Shown: positions 42,838-50,801 of the stretch, piece after piece
Numbering within the stretch: the stretch's first letter is position 1
How the letters are laid out: each line of letters opens with the position of its first letter
Assembly (NCBI GenBank): GCA_016213435.1
Contig: JACRAL010000126.1
Location: 1 to 50,910, forward strand
Origin: Bacteroidota bacterium
GTDB taxonomy: Bacteria; Bacteroidota; Bacteroidia; Palsa-948
Length of the DNA stretch: 50,910 nucleotides
Reading direction: 5' to 3'
Notes under the pieces: model-generated
Told to the model about the DNA's origin: nothing
The model's database searches: none
Seen by the model: the letters and a program-made list of their open reading frames with translations, nothing else
Made by a program: the position numbers and the translations under genes

Positions 42838-44192
42838 TAAAAAAACTAATGAGTCGGTCAGAGATTTTCGAAAGCATTGCTTTGGATTTCGAGTATCTGG
42901 TTCCGCGCGACATAGAAACAATTCTGCTGCTTCTCACGCTTCATGAGAAAATTGAGAATCAGGAGATTGACGACATCTTTTCTCAAAAAGATTTTGAAGA
43001 TGCTGTGGATGATGTTATTGTGCTTCTCAAGCGCGATCGAGGAATTCAAAAGGAAAGCATTTCGAAAAGATTAAGCCAACACTTTTATACTACTCAAAAA
43101 ATAGGAGAAGAATATCGCTATCAGCTAACCATTTTCGCCAAGGAGTTTTCAAATCTTTTGATGAATGAAGTAACTCCAAACTATGAGAATCTGGAATTGG
43201 TTCACACATTCAAACGCACATTACCTGTCCAAGATGATGATGTAACAGACATAGAAAAATTCAACTATTGGTACAAGCACCACTATGGCGCTTCAAAGAA
43301 ATTTATTCTTTCGCACACCGATAATCTTCAGTTGTTCGTAGATAAAAAAGTAGCCGAGCTCAGAACCCTACTGAAACCAAACACAGAAAATCCGAAAGAA
43401 CTCATTGGGCAGTTCCTTGTCATCTTCGAACAGCTTGGAAAACAAACTGAAGGTGTGACCAAAGCGCTTCATTTCAAGCAAGATATTATTGACAAGATTA
43501 AAAACTCGGAACCTAATTTCATGGAAGTACGCCAAGATTGGGAACTGTACGACAGGATAAACAACGAAGTAATAATCTTCTTTGAAACCATTGACAATCG
43601 CGTGCTGAATATCAACGATAAAATTCAACAGGCGCGCACCAGATTAAAATCTCTCTACGACAATCTTCGCTACAAACAGCAATACAAACTCAAGGTTGAA
43701 AAATTCCTGTTATTGCTTTTGAAACACAGCAAAATTGTTGATGAGAAAATTGCATTGCCACACAACGTGGAGAAAAAAGAAATTCCATATTTCAGAGATA
43801 AATTTGTTTATCCTCCGGTTATTGACTTTGGTGAATATCACAAAATAGAATCTCCATTCTATCAGGAAGATGAAGAGTTCAAGAGATTAAGCGAGTTGGA
43901 AAAAATGAAACAATTAGCCCGAGCAGAAAATACAATCAAGTGGATGGGCGATATACGAAGCGAAATCGAGCTTGGACGCGAAGTGATATTCGAACAGTGG
44001 ATGGATAAAATTGTTGACAAGGAACAAAACCTAGAAGTGCCGATAGATGTTTGTTTCAGCTTGATTGACGAATACAAAAACAGAGACGATGTACAATTGG
44101 ATATCGAGAAGAAACTTATTATGCCTTTGAATTCAAATGTTGCATTATGGAAACTAAAACTCACACCAACACAAACAGAACTTTCTGAATAA
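42834..44192 (+). CDS. MksF/JetA-like kleisin subunit of an SMC-type condensin
   Basis: 452 residues, no signal peptide, mostly helical. The N-terminal ~120 residues read like a winged-helix dimerisation part (DFEYLVPRDIETILLLLTLH, ISKRLSQHFYTTQKIGEEYR). The middle holds long helices (KLIGQFLVIFEQLGKQTEGV type) and the end a second globular part, as in MksF/MukF kleisins. The call rests mainly on order (F-E-B), size and the SMC-like ATPase downstream. In Wadjet (JetABCD) the same order is followed by a JetD nuclease, which is absent here. Confidence 0.7.
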   Translation: MIKKLMSRSEIFESIALDFEYLVPRDIETILLLLTLHEKIENQEIDDIFSQKDFEDAVDDVIVLLKRDRGIQKESISKRLSQHFYTTQKIGEEYRYQLTIFAKEFSNLLMNEVTPNYENLELVHTFKRTLPVQDDDVTDIEKFNYWYKHHYGASKKFILSHTDNLQLFVDKKVAELRTLLKPNTENPKELIGQFLVIFEQLGKQTEGVTKALHFKQDIIDKIKNSEPNFMEVRQDWELYDRINNEVIIFFETIDNRVLNINDKIQQARTRLKSLYDNLRYKQQYKLKVEKFLLLLLKHSKIVDEKIALPHNVEKKEIPYFRDKFVYPPVIDFGEYHKIESPFYQEDEEFKRLSELEKMKQLARAENTIKWMGDIRSEIELGREVIFEQWMDKIVDKEQNLEVPIDVCFSLIDEYKNRDDVQLDIEKKLIMPLNSNVALWKLKLTPTQTELSE

Positions 44193-44199
44193 ATAGAAT

Positions 44200-44895
44200 A
44201 TGGAGAACACGGACACACAACAAACAATCAATTACGAATACAATTACAGCTACGAATTTCTGAGCAGCGAACGTGCGCGCAAGCATTTTGCCGATACGGA
44301 TTTTGCGCTGAGAAGCGGAAGGCACATTCAGAATTTCGGGAACGATTTCAAGCTGTGGGATTTCGTAAACGATTATTATGAGAAAGGTCTCTCAAAATAT
44401 TACATGGAACTTCTCGGCATGGTTCTAAAAAAAGAATTCAACGAACGCGAATCATATTTCTTTCTTGATTTTCCCGAAGAAGGAAATAAAGGAAAATTTG
44501 GCTATGACAGAACTTATGCGCTGGATGATCGTCTCGTAATATTTGCAATTCTTTTATTAAATCTTTACAAAGAAAAATTCTTTGAGAACAAGGAAGTGAA
44601 ATGGGATGAAATGCTTTACATCACAGAAGAAGGCGAAAACAAAGATCTCTGGCAGAAACTTCTTTTCGGTGAAAACAAACGCAACTTCACTCCTACTGAA
44701 AAAGAAGAAGTGCGTAGAAAAATTGAACGCACCCTGCAAACATGCGAACGCATGGGTTGGATCCGGTGGATCAGCTACGAAGACCTTCACTTTGAGATCA
44801 TGCCAAGCATAGACCGCATTGCAAAACTTTATCAGACAGAAATAAATAACGTAGAATTATTAACTGAATATCTGGAAAACAATTTACCATCTTAA
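44200..44895 (+). CDS. MksE/JetB-like condensin accessory subunit
   Basis: 231 residues, cytoplasmic. Tandem winged-helix-like pattern (LSKYYMELLGMVLKKEFNER, LDDRLVIFAILLLNLYKEKF, REKIERTLQTCERMGWIRWI type) and a size near 200-230 fit MksE/JetB. It lies 7 bases after the MksF-like gene. The subunit would bridge the kleisin and the SMC heads. Assignment is by context more than by sequence. Confidence 0.68.
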   Translation: MENTDTQQTINYEYNYSYEFLSSERARKHFADTDFALRSGRHIQNFGNDFKLWDFVNDYYEKGLSKYYMELLGMVLKKEFNERESYFFLDFPEEGNKGKFGYDRTYALDDRLVIFAILLLNLYKEKFFENKEVKWDEMLYITEEGENKDLWQKLLFGENKRNFTPTEKEEVRRKIERTLQTCERMGWIRWISYEDLHFEIMPSIDRIAKLYQTEINNVELLTEYLENNLPS

Positions 44896-44898
44896 GAA

Positions 44899-45297
44899 AT
44901 GCCATTAGAATATAGACATATAGTTAGCGGCATCTCCATGGACAAGCAATTTTTTGTTTGTGCTTTGATGATGGGGTTAGCTTTTTTATGTTTCGTAACT
45001 ATTCCAAAAAAAAGAAATGGGGTTTATGGCTATAAAACTGCCTTTGCGTTGCAAAACGATGATACAGCGAAAGAAGCAAACACATACATGGCGAGAACTT
45101 ACTTAATGCTGTCAGCCATCAGTTTCGCTATTGACCTTCTGCTCAACTATGTTATTTTTCAAATCACGAATGAAGTTCTATTTGTAATAATTTTTATTCT
45201 GTCGCCAATTGTAATGAGTATTGTTTTAACTGAAATACATTTAAAGAAAATATTTAATAAAACTGGTGAAAGAAAAATTCTAAATCAAAAATCGTAA
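44899..45297 (+). CDS. SdpI-like membrane protein inside the condensin operon
   Basis: 132 residues, three hydrophobic helices (FVCALMMGLAFLCFVTI, LMLSAISFAIDLLLNYVIF, VLFVIIFILSPIVMSIVL). The loop KKRNGVYGYKTAFALQNDDT, then AKEANTYMARTY, matches the SdpI family pattern (NG.YGYRT..S..N...W..AN). SdpI is a toxin-immunity protein in Bacillus, but most relatives have unknown roles. It starts 3 bases after MksE and is not a known part of Mks or Wadjet operons. The last codons contain an AAATCGT short repeat (45278-45305). Confidence 0.72.
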   Translation: MPLEYRHIVSGISMDKQFFVCALMMGLAFLCFVTIPKKRNGVYGYKTAFALQNDDTAKEANTYMARTYLMLSAISFAIDLLLNYVIFQITNEVLFVIIFILSPIVMSIVLTEIHLKKIFNKTGERKILNQKS

Positions 45298-45312
45298 ATC
45301 GTATATATCACT

Positions 45313-48300
45313 ATGTCAACTTATCCTAAAATCTACTCTCTCGACACCGTTGGTGTTAGACAACATTACAATTCAGAATATCTTTTTCACGCGGTGAGAA
45401 CCGACTTTACAGGCGGAAACGGACTTGGAAAATCCATTATTGCCGATTTGATGCAATTGATAATTGTTCCGAGGCGCGACATGTGGAAACCAGGAACAGA
45501 AGGAATCGGAAAGGATGAAAGACGCGTGGAAGGAATTCCATTGAACAAAGATTACATCCAGTATGCGTATGCGTTTTTGAACATTGAAAGAAAACAGGGA
45601 CAGTTCCTGACCATTGGTGTTTACATTTCAAAAACCCCGCGCATTCCGGTTCGACCTTTCATCATACAGGCAAGCAATAATTTTGAAGGAGGCAACCTGG
45701 CACCGTTCAGCCGTCCGCTGCACCCTTCCGATTTCATGAATGAGAACAAGACCATTTATGACCTGCGTGAGCTTTCCAAGCACATGAAGGAAAAGCATTC
45801 CTTATATATGAAGGATTTTTTCCAGACGGAAGGAATCATGCAGTATTACGATTTGATGTATAAAAACAATATTCTTCCTGTAAATCTAACCAAGCCGGAA
45901 AATCTTAAAACATATTCAAAGGTAATTCAGTCGTTTGCCAGAGCAAAATCCCTTGACATCACCAATTCAAAAAGTCTGCAGAACTTCTTATTTGAAGACA
46001 ACGATGAAATAAAAAGAACCTTTGAAGAGCAGAAAGATCAACTGCATAGCTTAGTTAAGCAGTACAGAGAAAATCATTTTCACACACAGGAACTTCAGCA
46101 GAAACAAAGGAAACTGTTATCGCTGCTTGAAACAAACAAAAAAAGTATTGCTGCAAAAGAAGAGTTTCTGAAATCAAGTGCATCATTTTCTTCACAGCAA
46201 TACACCAATGCGCTTGCAAGGCACGAGAACAACACAAAACATATTGAAACTTCCACCAAAAATCTTTTGAGACAGAAGAACGAACTGGAAGAAATTACCG
46301 AGGAGCTTTACATCTGCTACACAAATCTTCAGAAGGTTTGTCTTCTGATGAAAGAGAAATACGAAGTGCTTCTGAAAGATTTCAGCGATGACACCATTCA
46401 GGCACGTAAAGTTTCTGCCGATTTGCTTCGCGATAAAATAAATCTGATTGCTGGACTTTATCCTATCGTTGCGCAATACGAAAGTATTGAAAAGATACAG
46501 CACAAACTTCACGAGCAGCAATCTTTCAGAGGAAAGAAAAGCAGTTTAAATAAAATACTTTCGCTTTATTCTTTAGCAGATTTCGAACAGTCTCTTTGGG
46601 CAAAAGAAGATTTTCTTTCCGCTTCAAGGCATTACAATGAAAAGCTGAGCGAACTTCCACAGCAGATCGAAGAGTTGGAAACGCTGGTAGGACTTTTTGA
46701 AGGAACACGCGATGATTCATTTTTTCACTGGGCGATCCAAAATAATAAACCTCTTACAAAAGAGCAGGAAACTGTCTTGATGTATTTGAAAGAGCTTCCT
46801 GTAACAAAACCGGAAGAAGTTGAAGCTGGAACAAGATACATTGCGAATCCGCTGGCAATGCTGAGTAGTTTTGATGCCCCACCTAAATCCTCCCCTTCAG
46901 GGAGGACTTCTGAGGACGTGGCACTCCCCCTGAAGGGGGGAGATGGAGGGGGGCTTGGAATCTGGCTCACCCTCGGTGAAGTGCGCGAGTTTATTCCACT
47001 CGTCAAAAAGCAGCGATTTACCAATACAAAAAATCTGAAAACGATTTTAGAAAAAGATACAAAAGCGATCAAACTTTCGCTGGAAGAAACACATAGGGAA
47101 CTGAATACTATCCAGAGGCTTTCAGCAGAACTGACTGAAATTGGTTTTAACCAGGAACTTACCGACATCTGGAAAAAAAGAGATGAAATTGAAAATTACA
47201 CCGTAGATAATTCTTTGAACGAGGAAAAGATAGAACTCATCAAAACTAATTGGGAAGATATTCAGAAACTAGAATCACTTCAGCTTGAATTTGCCTCGAT
47301 AGAACATGAGGCAATTGAAATAGCAAAAAAACAAAGCGACATCAAGAATAAAATGAATTCGACCAAGCAAGCATATGGAACTTGCGAATATGAATTCACC
47401 AAACTAAGATTGGAAAGCAATATTGAAATTGAAATTCCGGAGGAAGATTATTCCAACATGGAACTAGATGCGCTGGATGTAATAAAAAATGGTTTTGAAA
47501 CGAAGATAAAATCCTGCAACGAACAGAAAACATGGAGCGAGAAATACATGATAGCTGCAGAAGGAGAATTGCGCGGTTACAGAAGCAGCGAACCTATCCT
47601 GAAACAGCAAATGGAAGCAGCGCTCGTTGTATTTAACGAAAAGAAACAACTGCTGGAATCCGAAACAGGAATTGTGTTTGAGCCAACACTCATTATGGGT
47701 GAGCTTAACGAGAATATCATTTTGAGATTAGAAAAGAAAAGCGAAGAACTGCTGGAAGCATATCACGAAGAGTTCACACGCGTTACAGAAGCATTTGAAG
47801 AAACAAGAGGAGATAAAAACCCTGAGCTCATTATTGACAAATTCAATTTCCGCACACTGGTAAATGTTCTCTGCGGAAAAATGGGACTGGAAGGATTAGG
47901 TCCTGAATTGGAACGGCTCAACGAAGAATTAAAAAAATTCGGAGACCTTCAGCTTACTATTATAATAGATGTTTTCAAAAAAGTGGAAGTGCAGTACAAT
48001 GCCTTCAGAAAACTAATCACCGAGTTAAATTTCTTCTTCAAGGAAAACCGAATCAGCGGAGTGTATAATTTCCAGGTTGACTTTAACGATCGCAGAGACA
48101 TTTCTGTTGACTGGATCCGCAGGATGCGCGAACATGCAAAGCATCAGCGTTTGTCGGCAAAACTTTTCATCACAGCGGAAAATGAAGTTTCTCCCGAACA
48201 TCTCATCCTTAACATTGCTAAAACACTCAGTGATGTTGGCGATTGCGAAATTTCTGATCTGCTCGATCCTAAATTTTATTTTGACTTGCGCGTAGGATTA

Positions 48301-49176
48301 TTTGACGAACAAGGAAACCGTTATCCCGGTTCGGGCGGTGAGGCATACACAGCGCTTGCGCTTCTTTGCATCGGCAGAATGTCTGTAATTCAACGCGATA
48401 AGAACCGCACTGGAGTGCGATTCATCATTATTGAAGAGTTATCAAACATTGACGATACCAACTTCGGTTTATTCCCTGAAATTGCAAAAATGTTCGGCTA
48501 CCAGCTGCTCACGATGACGCCAAAACCTTTTGGTTCGTACAGCGAAAGCGAGTGGTACCTGCACATGCTCATCCGCGGAAAGGACAAGAACATCAATTAC
48601 CAGCCGATGAGTTTCTTCCGTACAAAAACGAGCAAACAGCGACTGGAAGAATACATGGGTGACGGTACTATCGTTTCGAAAGTAATGGAAGAAGAAGTTC
48701 CGATAATCACAGAAACTGCAAGTGAAATTACTGTGATTGAAACAGAAACTATTGCAGAAGTGATCTCCACTACTCCATCTGTAACCATGAGTGAAGCCGA
48801 GGCAATTAAAGAGGTAACTGAAGCAAATGATATCCTGAATGAAATTGCTAGGGATGAAACTGATATCATTTCTGAAACCATAAGCACTGCTCCACCTATT
48901 GATGCACCGGTCATTGCCGATGAGATCATAAACACAGAAGAAGAAGCTCCTACAGTTATTTCTATCAGCGAAACCACGATTGAAACAACGGAGGAACCTT
49001 TTGCAAGCGAAACTCCAACAGAAGAAATTGAAGATATCCCTCAAGCACCTGAAGCAAGTACGGACTTAAGCACAGAAAGAACACAGGAGTTTTTAGGGCT
49101 GAGAGATGAAAAGAAAACAGAAGAACAAAAAGATGAGAATCAGAATAAAGAAGAAGGAAGCGATGAGATAAAATAA
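45313..49176 (+). CDS. MksB/JetC-like SMC ATPase with acidic C-terminal tail
   Basis: 1287 residues. Walker A is GGNGLGKS (34-41). Two long coiled-coil arms flank a central globular region (about 455-590). The ABC signature is GSGGEAYTALAL (about 1007) and the Walker B is FIIIEELSNID (about 1037) with a glutamate pair. It would dimerise and load on DNA with MksF and MksE. Length exceeds MksB from Pseudomonas (about 940) by the tail from about 1120 on, which is acidic and rich in E, T, I and P. Residues 522-549 are a repeat-encoded insert inside the central region. Confidence 0.75.
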   Translation: MSTYPKIYSLDTVGVRQHYNSEYLFHAVRTDFTGGNGLGKSIIADLMQLIIVPRRDMWKPGTEGIGKDERRVEGIPLNKDYIQYAYAFLNIERKQGQFLTIGVYISKTPRIPVRPFIIQASNNFEGGNLAPFSRPLHPSDFMNENKTIYDLRELSKHMKEKHSLYMKDFFQTEGIMQYYDLMYKNNILPVNLTKPENLKTYSKVIQSFARAKSLDITNSKSLQNFLFEDNDEIKRTFEEQKDQLHSLVKQYRENHFHTQELQQKQRKLLSLLETNKKSIAAKEEFLKSSASFSSQQYTNALARHENNTKHIETSTKNLLRQKNELEEITEELYICYTNLQKVCLLMKEKYEVLLKDFSDDTIQARKVSADLLRDKINLIAGLYPIVAQYESIEKIQHKLHEQQSFRGKKSSLNKILSLYSLADFEQSLWAKEDFLSASRHYNEKLSELPQQIEELETLVGLFEGTRDDSFFHWAIQNNKPLTKEQETVLMYLKELPVTKPEEVEAGTRYIANPLAMLSSFDAPPKSSPSGRTSEDVALPLKGGDGGGLGIWLTLGEVREFIPLVKKQRFTNTKNLKTILEKDTKAIKLSLEETHRELNTIQRLSAELTEIGFNQELTDIWKKRDEIENYTVDNSLNEEKIELIKTNWEDIQKLESLQLEFASIEHEAIEIAKKQSDIKNKMNSTKQAYGTCEYEFTKLRLESNIEIEIPEEDYSNMELDALDVIKNGFETKIKSCNEQKTWSEKYMIAAEGELRGYRSSEPILKQQMEAALVVFNEKKQLLESETGIVFEPTLIMGELNENIILRLEKKSEELLEAYHEEFTRVTEAFEETRGDKNPELIIDKFNFRTLVNVLCGKMGLEGLGPELERLNEELKKFGDLQLTIIIDVFKKVEVQYNAFRKLITELNFFFKENRISGVYNFQVDFNDRRDISVDWIRRMREHAKHQRLSAKLFITAENEVSPEHLILNIAKTLSDVGDCEISDLLDPKFYFDLRVGLFDEQGNRYPGSGGEAYTALALLCIGRMSVIQRDKNRTGVRFIIIEELSNIDDTNFGLFPEIAKMFGYQLLTMTPKPFGSYSESEWYLHMLIRGKDKNINYQPMSFFRTKTSKQRLEEYMGDGTIVSKVMEEEVPIITETASEITVIETETIAEVISTTPSVTMSEAEAIKEVTEANDILNEIARDETDIISETISTAPPIDAPVIADEIINTEEEAPTVISISETTIETTEEPFASETPTEEIEDIPQAPEASTDLSTERTQEFLGLRDEKKTEEQKDENQNKEEGSDEIK
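46876..46959. repeat. Palindromic repeat element inside the MksB-like gene (in frame)
   Basis: GCCCCACCTAAATCCTCCCC, TTCAGGGAGGAC, then CTCCCCCTGAAGGGGGGAG and GGAGGGGGGCTTGG. Exactly 84 bases (28 codons) with inverted ends GCCCC / GGGGC, encoding a P/S/G-rich loop with no stop. Confidence 0.88.
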
Positions 49177-49190
49177 AAAATGATTTACAA

Positions 49191-49586
49191 ATGAAAACAA
49201 TATTTACCGCTTGTACATTATTGTTTTCCATAGTTGGATTTACACAGACGGATTTATTATCTCAACACAAAGCAGACCCACAAGCAAAAGAAGAAGCGAA
49301 GAAAAAAATTGAATCAATCCGACAAGATATTCTTTCTGGAAAAATAGATTTCGCTACTGCTGCTAAAACTTATTCTATGGATCCTGGCTCAGCATCTCAA
49401 GGAGGATCGTTTACAAATATCCCTCGCGGAACATTTGTTCCCGAGTTTGAGACTGTTGTTTGGTCAGCAAAAGAAAAAATAGTTTCAGATGTATTTGAAA
49501 CAAACTTCGGATATCATATCCTTATGGTGGATGCAAAACGAGGAGATACGATTGATGTCCGGCACATTCTTATTATTCCTAAATAA
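49191..49586 (+). CDS. Small stand-alone parvulin, apparently circularly permuted
   Basis: 131 residues with signal peptide (TIFTACTLLFSIVGFTQ). The body (KKIESIRQDILSGKIDFATA, YSMDPGSASQGGSFTNIPRG, FETNFGYHILMVDAKRGD) closely matches parvulin domain 1 of the SurA-like protein at 7812. It lacks the usual first strand and instead ends IDVRHILIIPK, the first strand of the following domain in the SurA-like protein. It looks copied from the junction of two domains. It is 14 bases after the MksB stop, probably co-transcribed. Confidence 0.82.
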   Translation: MKTIFTACTLLFSIVGFTQTDLLSQHKADPQAKEEAKKKIESIRQDILSGKIDFATAAKTYSMDPGSASQGGSFTNIPRGTFVPEFETVVWSAKEKIVSDVFETNFGYHILMVDAKRGDTIDVRHILIIPK

Positions 49587-49590
49587 GAAT

Positions 49591-49622
49591 TCATGAATAT
49601 TTTCTTTGTTAAATATTCATGA
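49591..49622 (+). promoter_or_regulatory. Hairpin covering the start codon of the LRR lipoprotein
   Basis: TCATGAATATTT (49591-49602) and AAATATTCATGA (49611-49622) are perfect 12-bp complements with an 8-base loop. The ATG of the next gene (49619-49621) is in the 3' arm. It could limit translation or act as a weak terminator after the parvulin. Confidence 0.6.
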
Positions 49623-50440
49623 GAAAACTTACTAACCTCCTCGCAATAACAATCCTTATAGGCGGTTGCTCGTCCATGAAACAAACGAGTAATGCTAATG
49701 ATGACGATGTATACTATTCCAGAAAAGACAAATCTGATACAACTTCAATACATGCTAAAAACAATCTTGAATATGCTTTAGCGCATCCCACTACCACCAC
49801 CACGCTCACACTCAGGCGATGCAACTTAAAAACACTGCCACCTGAAATTGGGACTCTTAAAAATCTAAAGACTTTAAAAATTTATAAATGCAAACTCGAA
49901 ACTCTTCCTCCAGAAATAGGAAAACTTGGCAATCTTGAAACGCTCATATTAAACACCAATAAATTAAAAACGCTTCCTCCCGAGATCGGAAGTTTTGAAA
50001 AACTAAAATATCTTTCTCTTTCTTATAATGAATTGGAAAAACTTCCGCCAGAGATCGGCAACCTGATAAGTCTTGAAGTTCTGTCCCTGAATGGTAACCA
50101 ACTTACAGAATTGCCTCAGGAAATCGGCAGACTGAACGGACTCACTTATTTAACCCTTGCAAACAATAAACTAAGTGAGCTTCCTCCTTCCATAGGAAAT
50201 CTAACCATCCTCAAAACTTTTATCATTGGAAGAAACCGCTTTGACAAACTCCCTGCGGAAATCGGGAAACTTTCGAGTTTGTATGAGTTAAATGTTTCGG
50301 GCAGCGGTGCCATGCTCCAGATACCAAACAGCATTTGCGATATTTCCTCTCTTGAAAATCTTTATGTGGACGCTTCCACGCAGATTCCCTACTGCTTACA
50401 ATCACGTAACAGTTTCAGGTTTAAAATAATCGTGCAGTAA
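49619..50440 (+). CDS. Leucine-rich-repeat lipoprotein
   Basis: 273 residues. Lipoprotein signal MRKLTNLLAITILIGGCSS, then about eight 23-residue repeats of the LPPEIG..LKNLKTLKI type (LPPEIGKLGNLETLILNTNK and so on), forming a solenoid. Such LRR proteins bind proteins at the cell surface or periplasm. A cysteine-capped end (YCLQSRNSFRFKIIVQ) closes the solenoid. The gene follows the small parvulin by 32 bases on the same strand and is the last of the operon. Confidence 0.88.
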   Translation: MRKLTNLLAITILIGGCSSMKQTSNANDDDVYYSRKDKSDTTSIHAKNNLEYALAHPTTTTTLTLRRCNLKTLPPEIGTLKNLKTLKIYKCKLETLPPEIGKLGNLETLILNTNKLKTLPPEIGSFEKLKYLSLSYNELEKLPPEIGNLISLEVLSLNGNQLTELPQEIGRLNGLTYLTLANNKLSELPPSIGNLTILKTFIIGRNRFDKLPAEIGKLSSLYELNVSGSGAMLQIPNSICDISSLENLYVDASTQIPYCLQSRNSFRFKIIVQ

Positions 50441-50457
50441 ATTTATTCGCTCACCCG

Positions 50458-50649
50458 TCAACCGATTCTTTTCACGCTGAAGATAGTATGAGATTTTGCT
50501 GAATGCTCCACACGCACAGGATCGCCAGCGCGAAGCAATTCGAAATCGGGAGCATCCAGCAGAATATCTTCTCTTTTGAACTGCTGGTTCCCAATAGTTA
50601 TTTTTTCTCCATCGTGGTTTACAATGCGGGTGTCCACTACTTTTTTCAC
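50458..50649 (-). pseudogene. Membrane protein fragment with no credible start
   Basis: The frame ends KVVDTRIVNHDGEKITIGNQ then FKREDILLDAPDFELLRAGD. A GTG at 50649 gives 63 residues, but the frame stays open upstream to about 50835 and encodes LEIFTLVFGINIALCGRIYF, a likely membrane helix. No ATG, GTG or TTG start was found there, and a GC-rich hairpin (50781-50801) lies in the open frame (SQLCCG). The gene has probably lost its 5' end to that insertion or uses an unseen start. Family not recognised. Confidence 0.5.
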
Positions 50650-50780
50650 AGGTGAATTTATTTCCTGCCGATATTCCGAAAGAACTCCGAAATAAATACG
50701 CCCGCAGAGTGCAATGTTGATTCCAAAAACAAGAGTAAAAATTTCGAGATTTTCAAATCCTTCCGTAAAAAAATGAATGA

Positions 50781-50801
50781 CCCCGCAGCAGAGCTGCGAG
50801 G
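50781..50801. repeat. Small GC-rich hairpin (REP-like)
   Basis: CCCCGCAGC / GCTGCGAGG around an AGA loop, with one mismatch in a 9-bp stem. The remaining 50802-50910 has no recognisable gene, though an ORF could start beyond the window edge. Confidence 0.6.

Noticed and set aside
44899-45297. Toxin-immunity function for the SdpI-like gene
   Set aside because: No SdpC-type toxin gene or SdpR-like regulator is nearby, so only the fold similarity is claimed.
42834-49176. Complete Wadjet (JetABCD) system
   Set aside because: The A, B and C-like subunits are present but no JetD-like TOPRIM nuclease follows; the next genes are a parvulin and an LRR lipoprotein. It is therefore called Mks-like.
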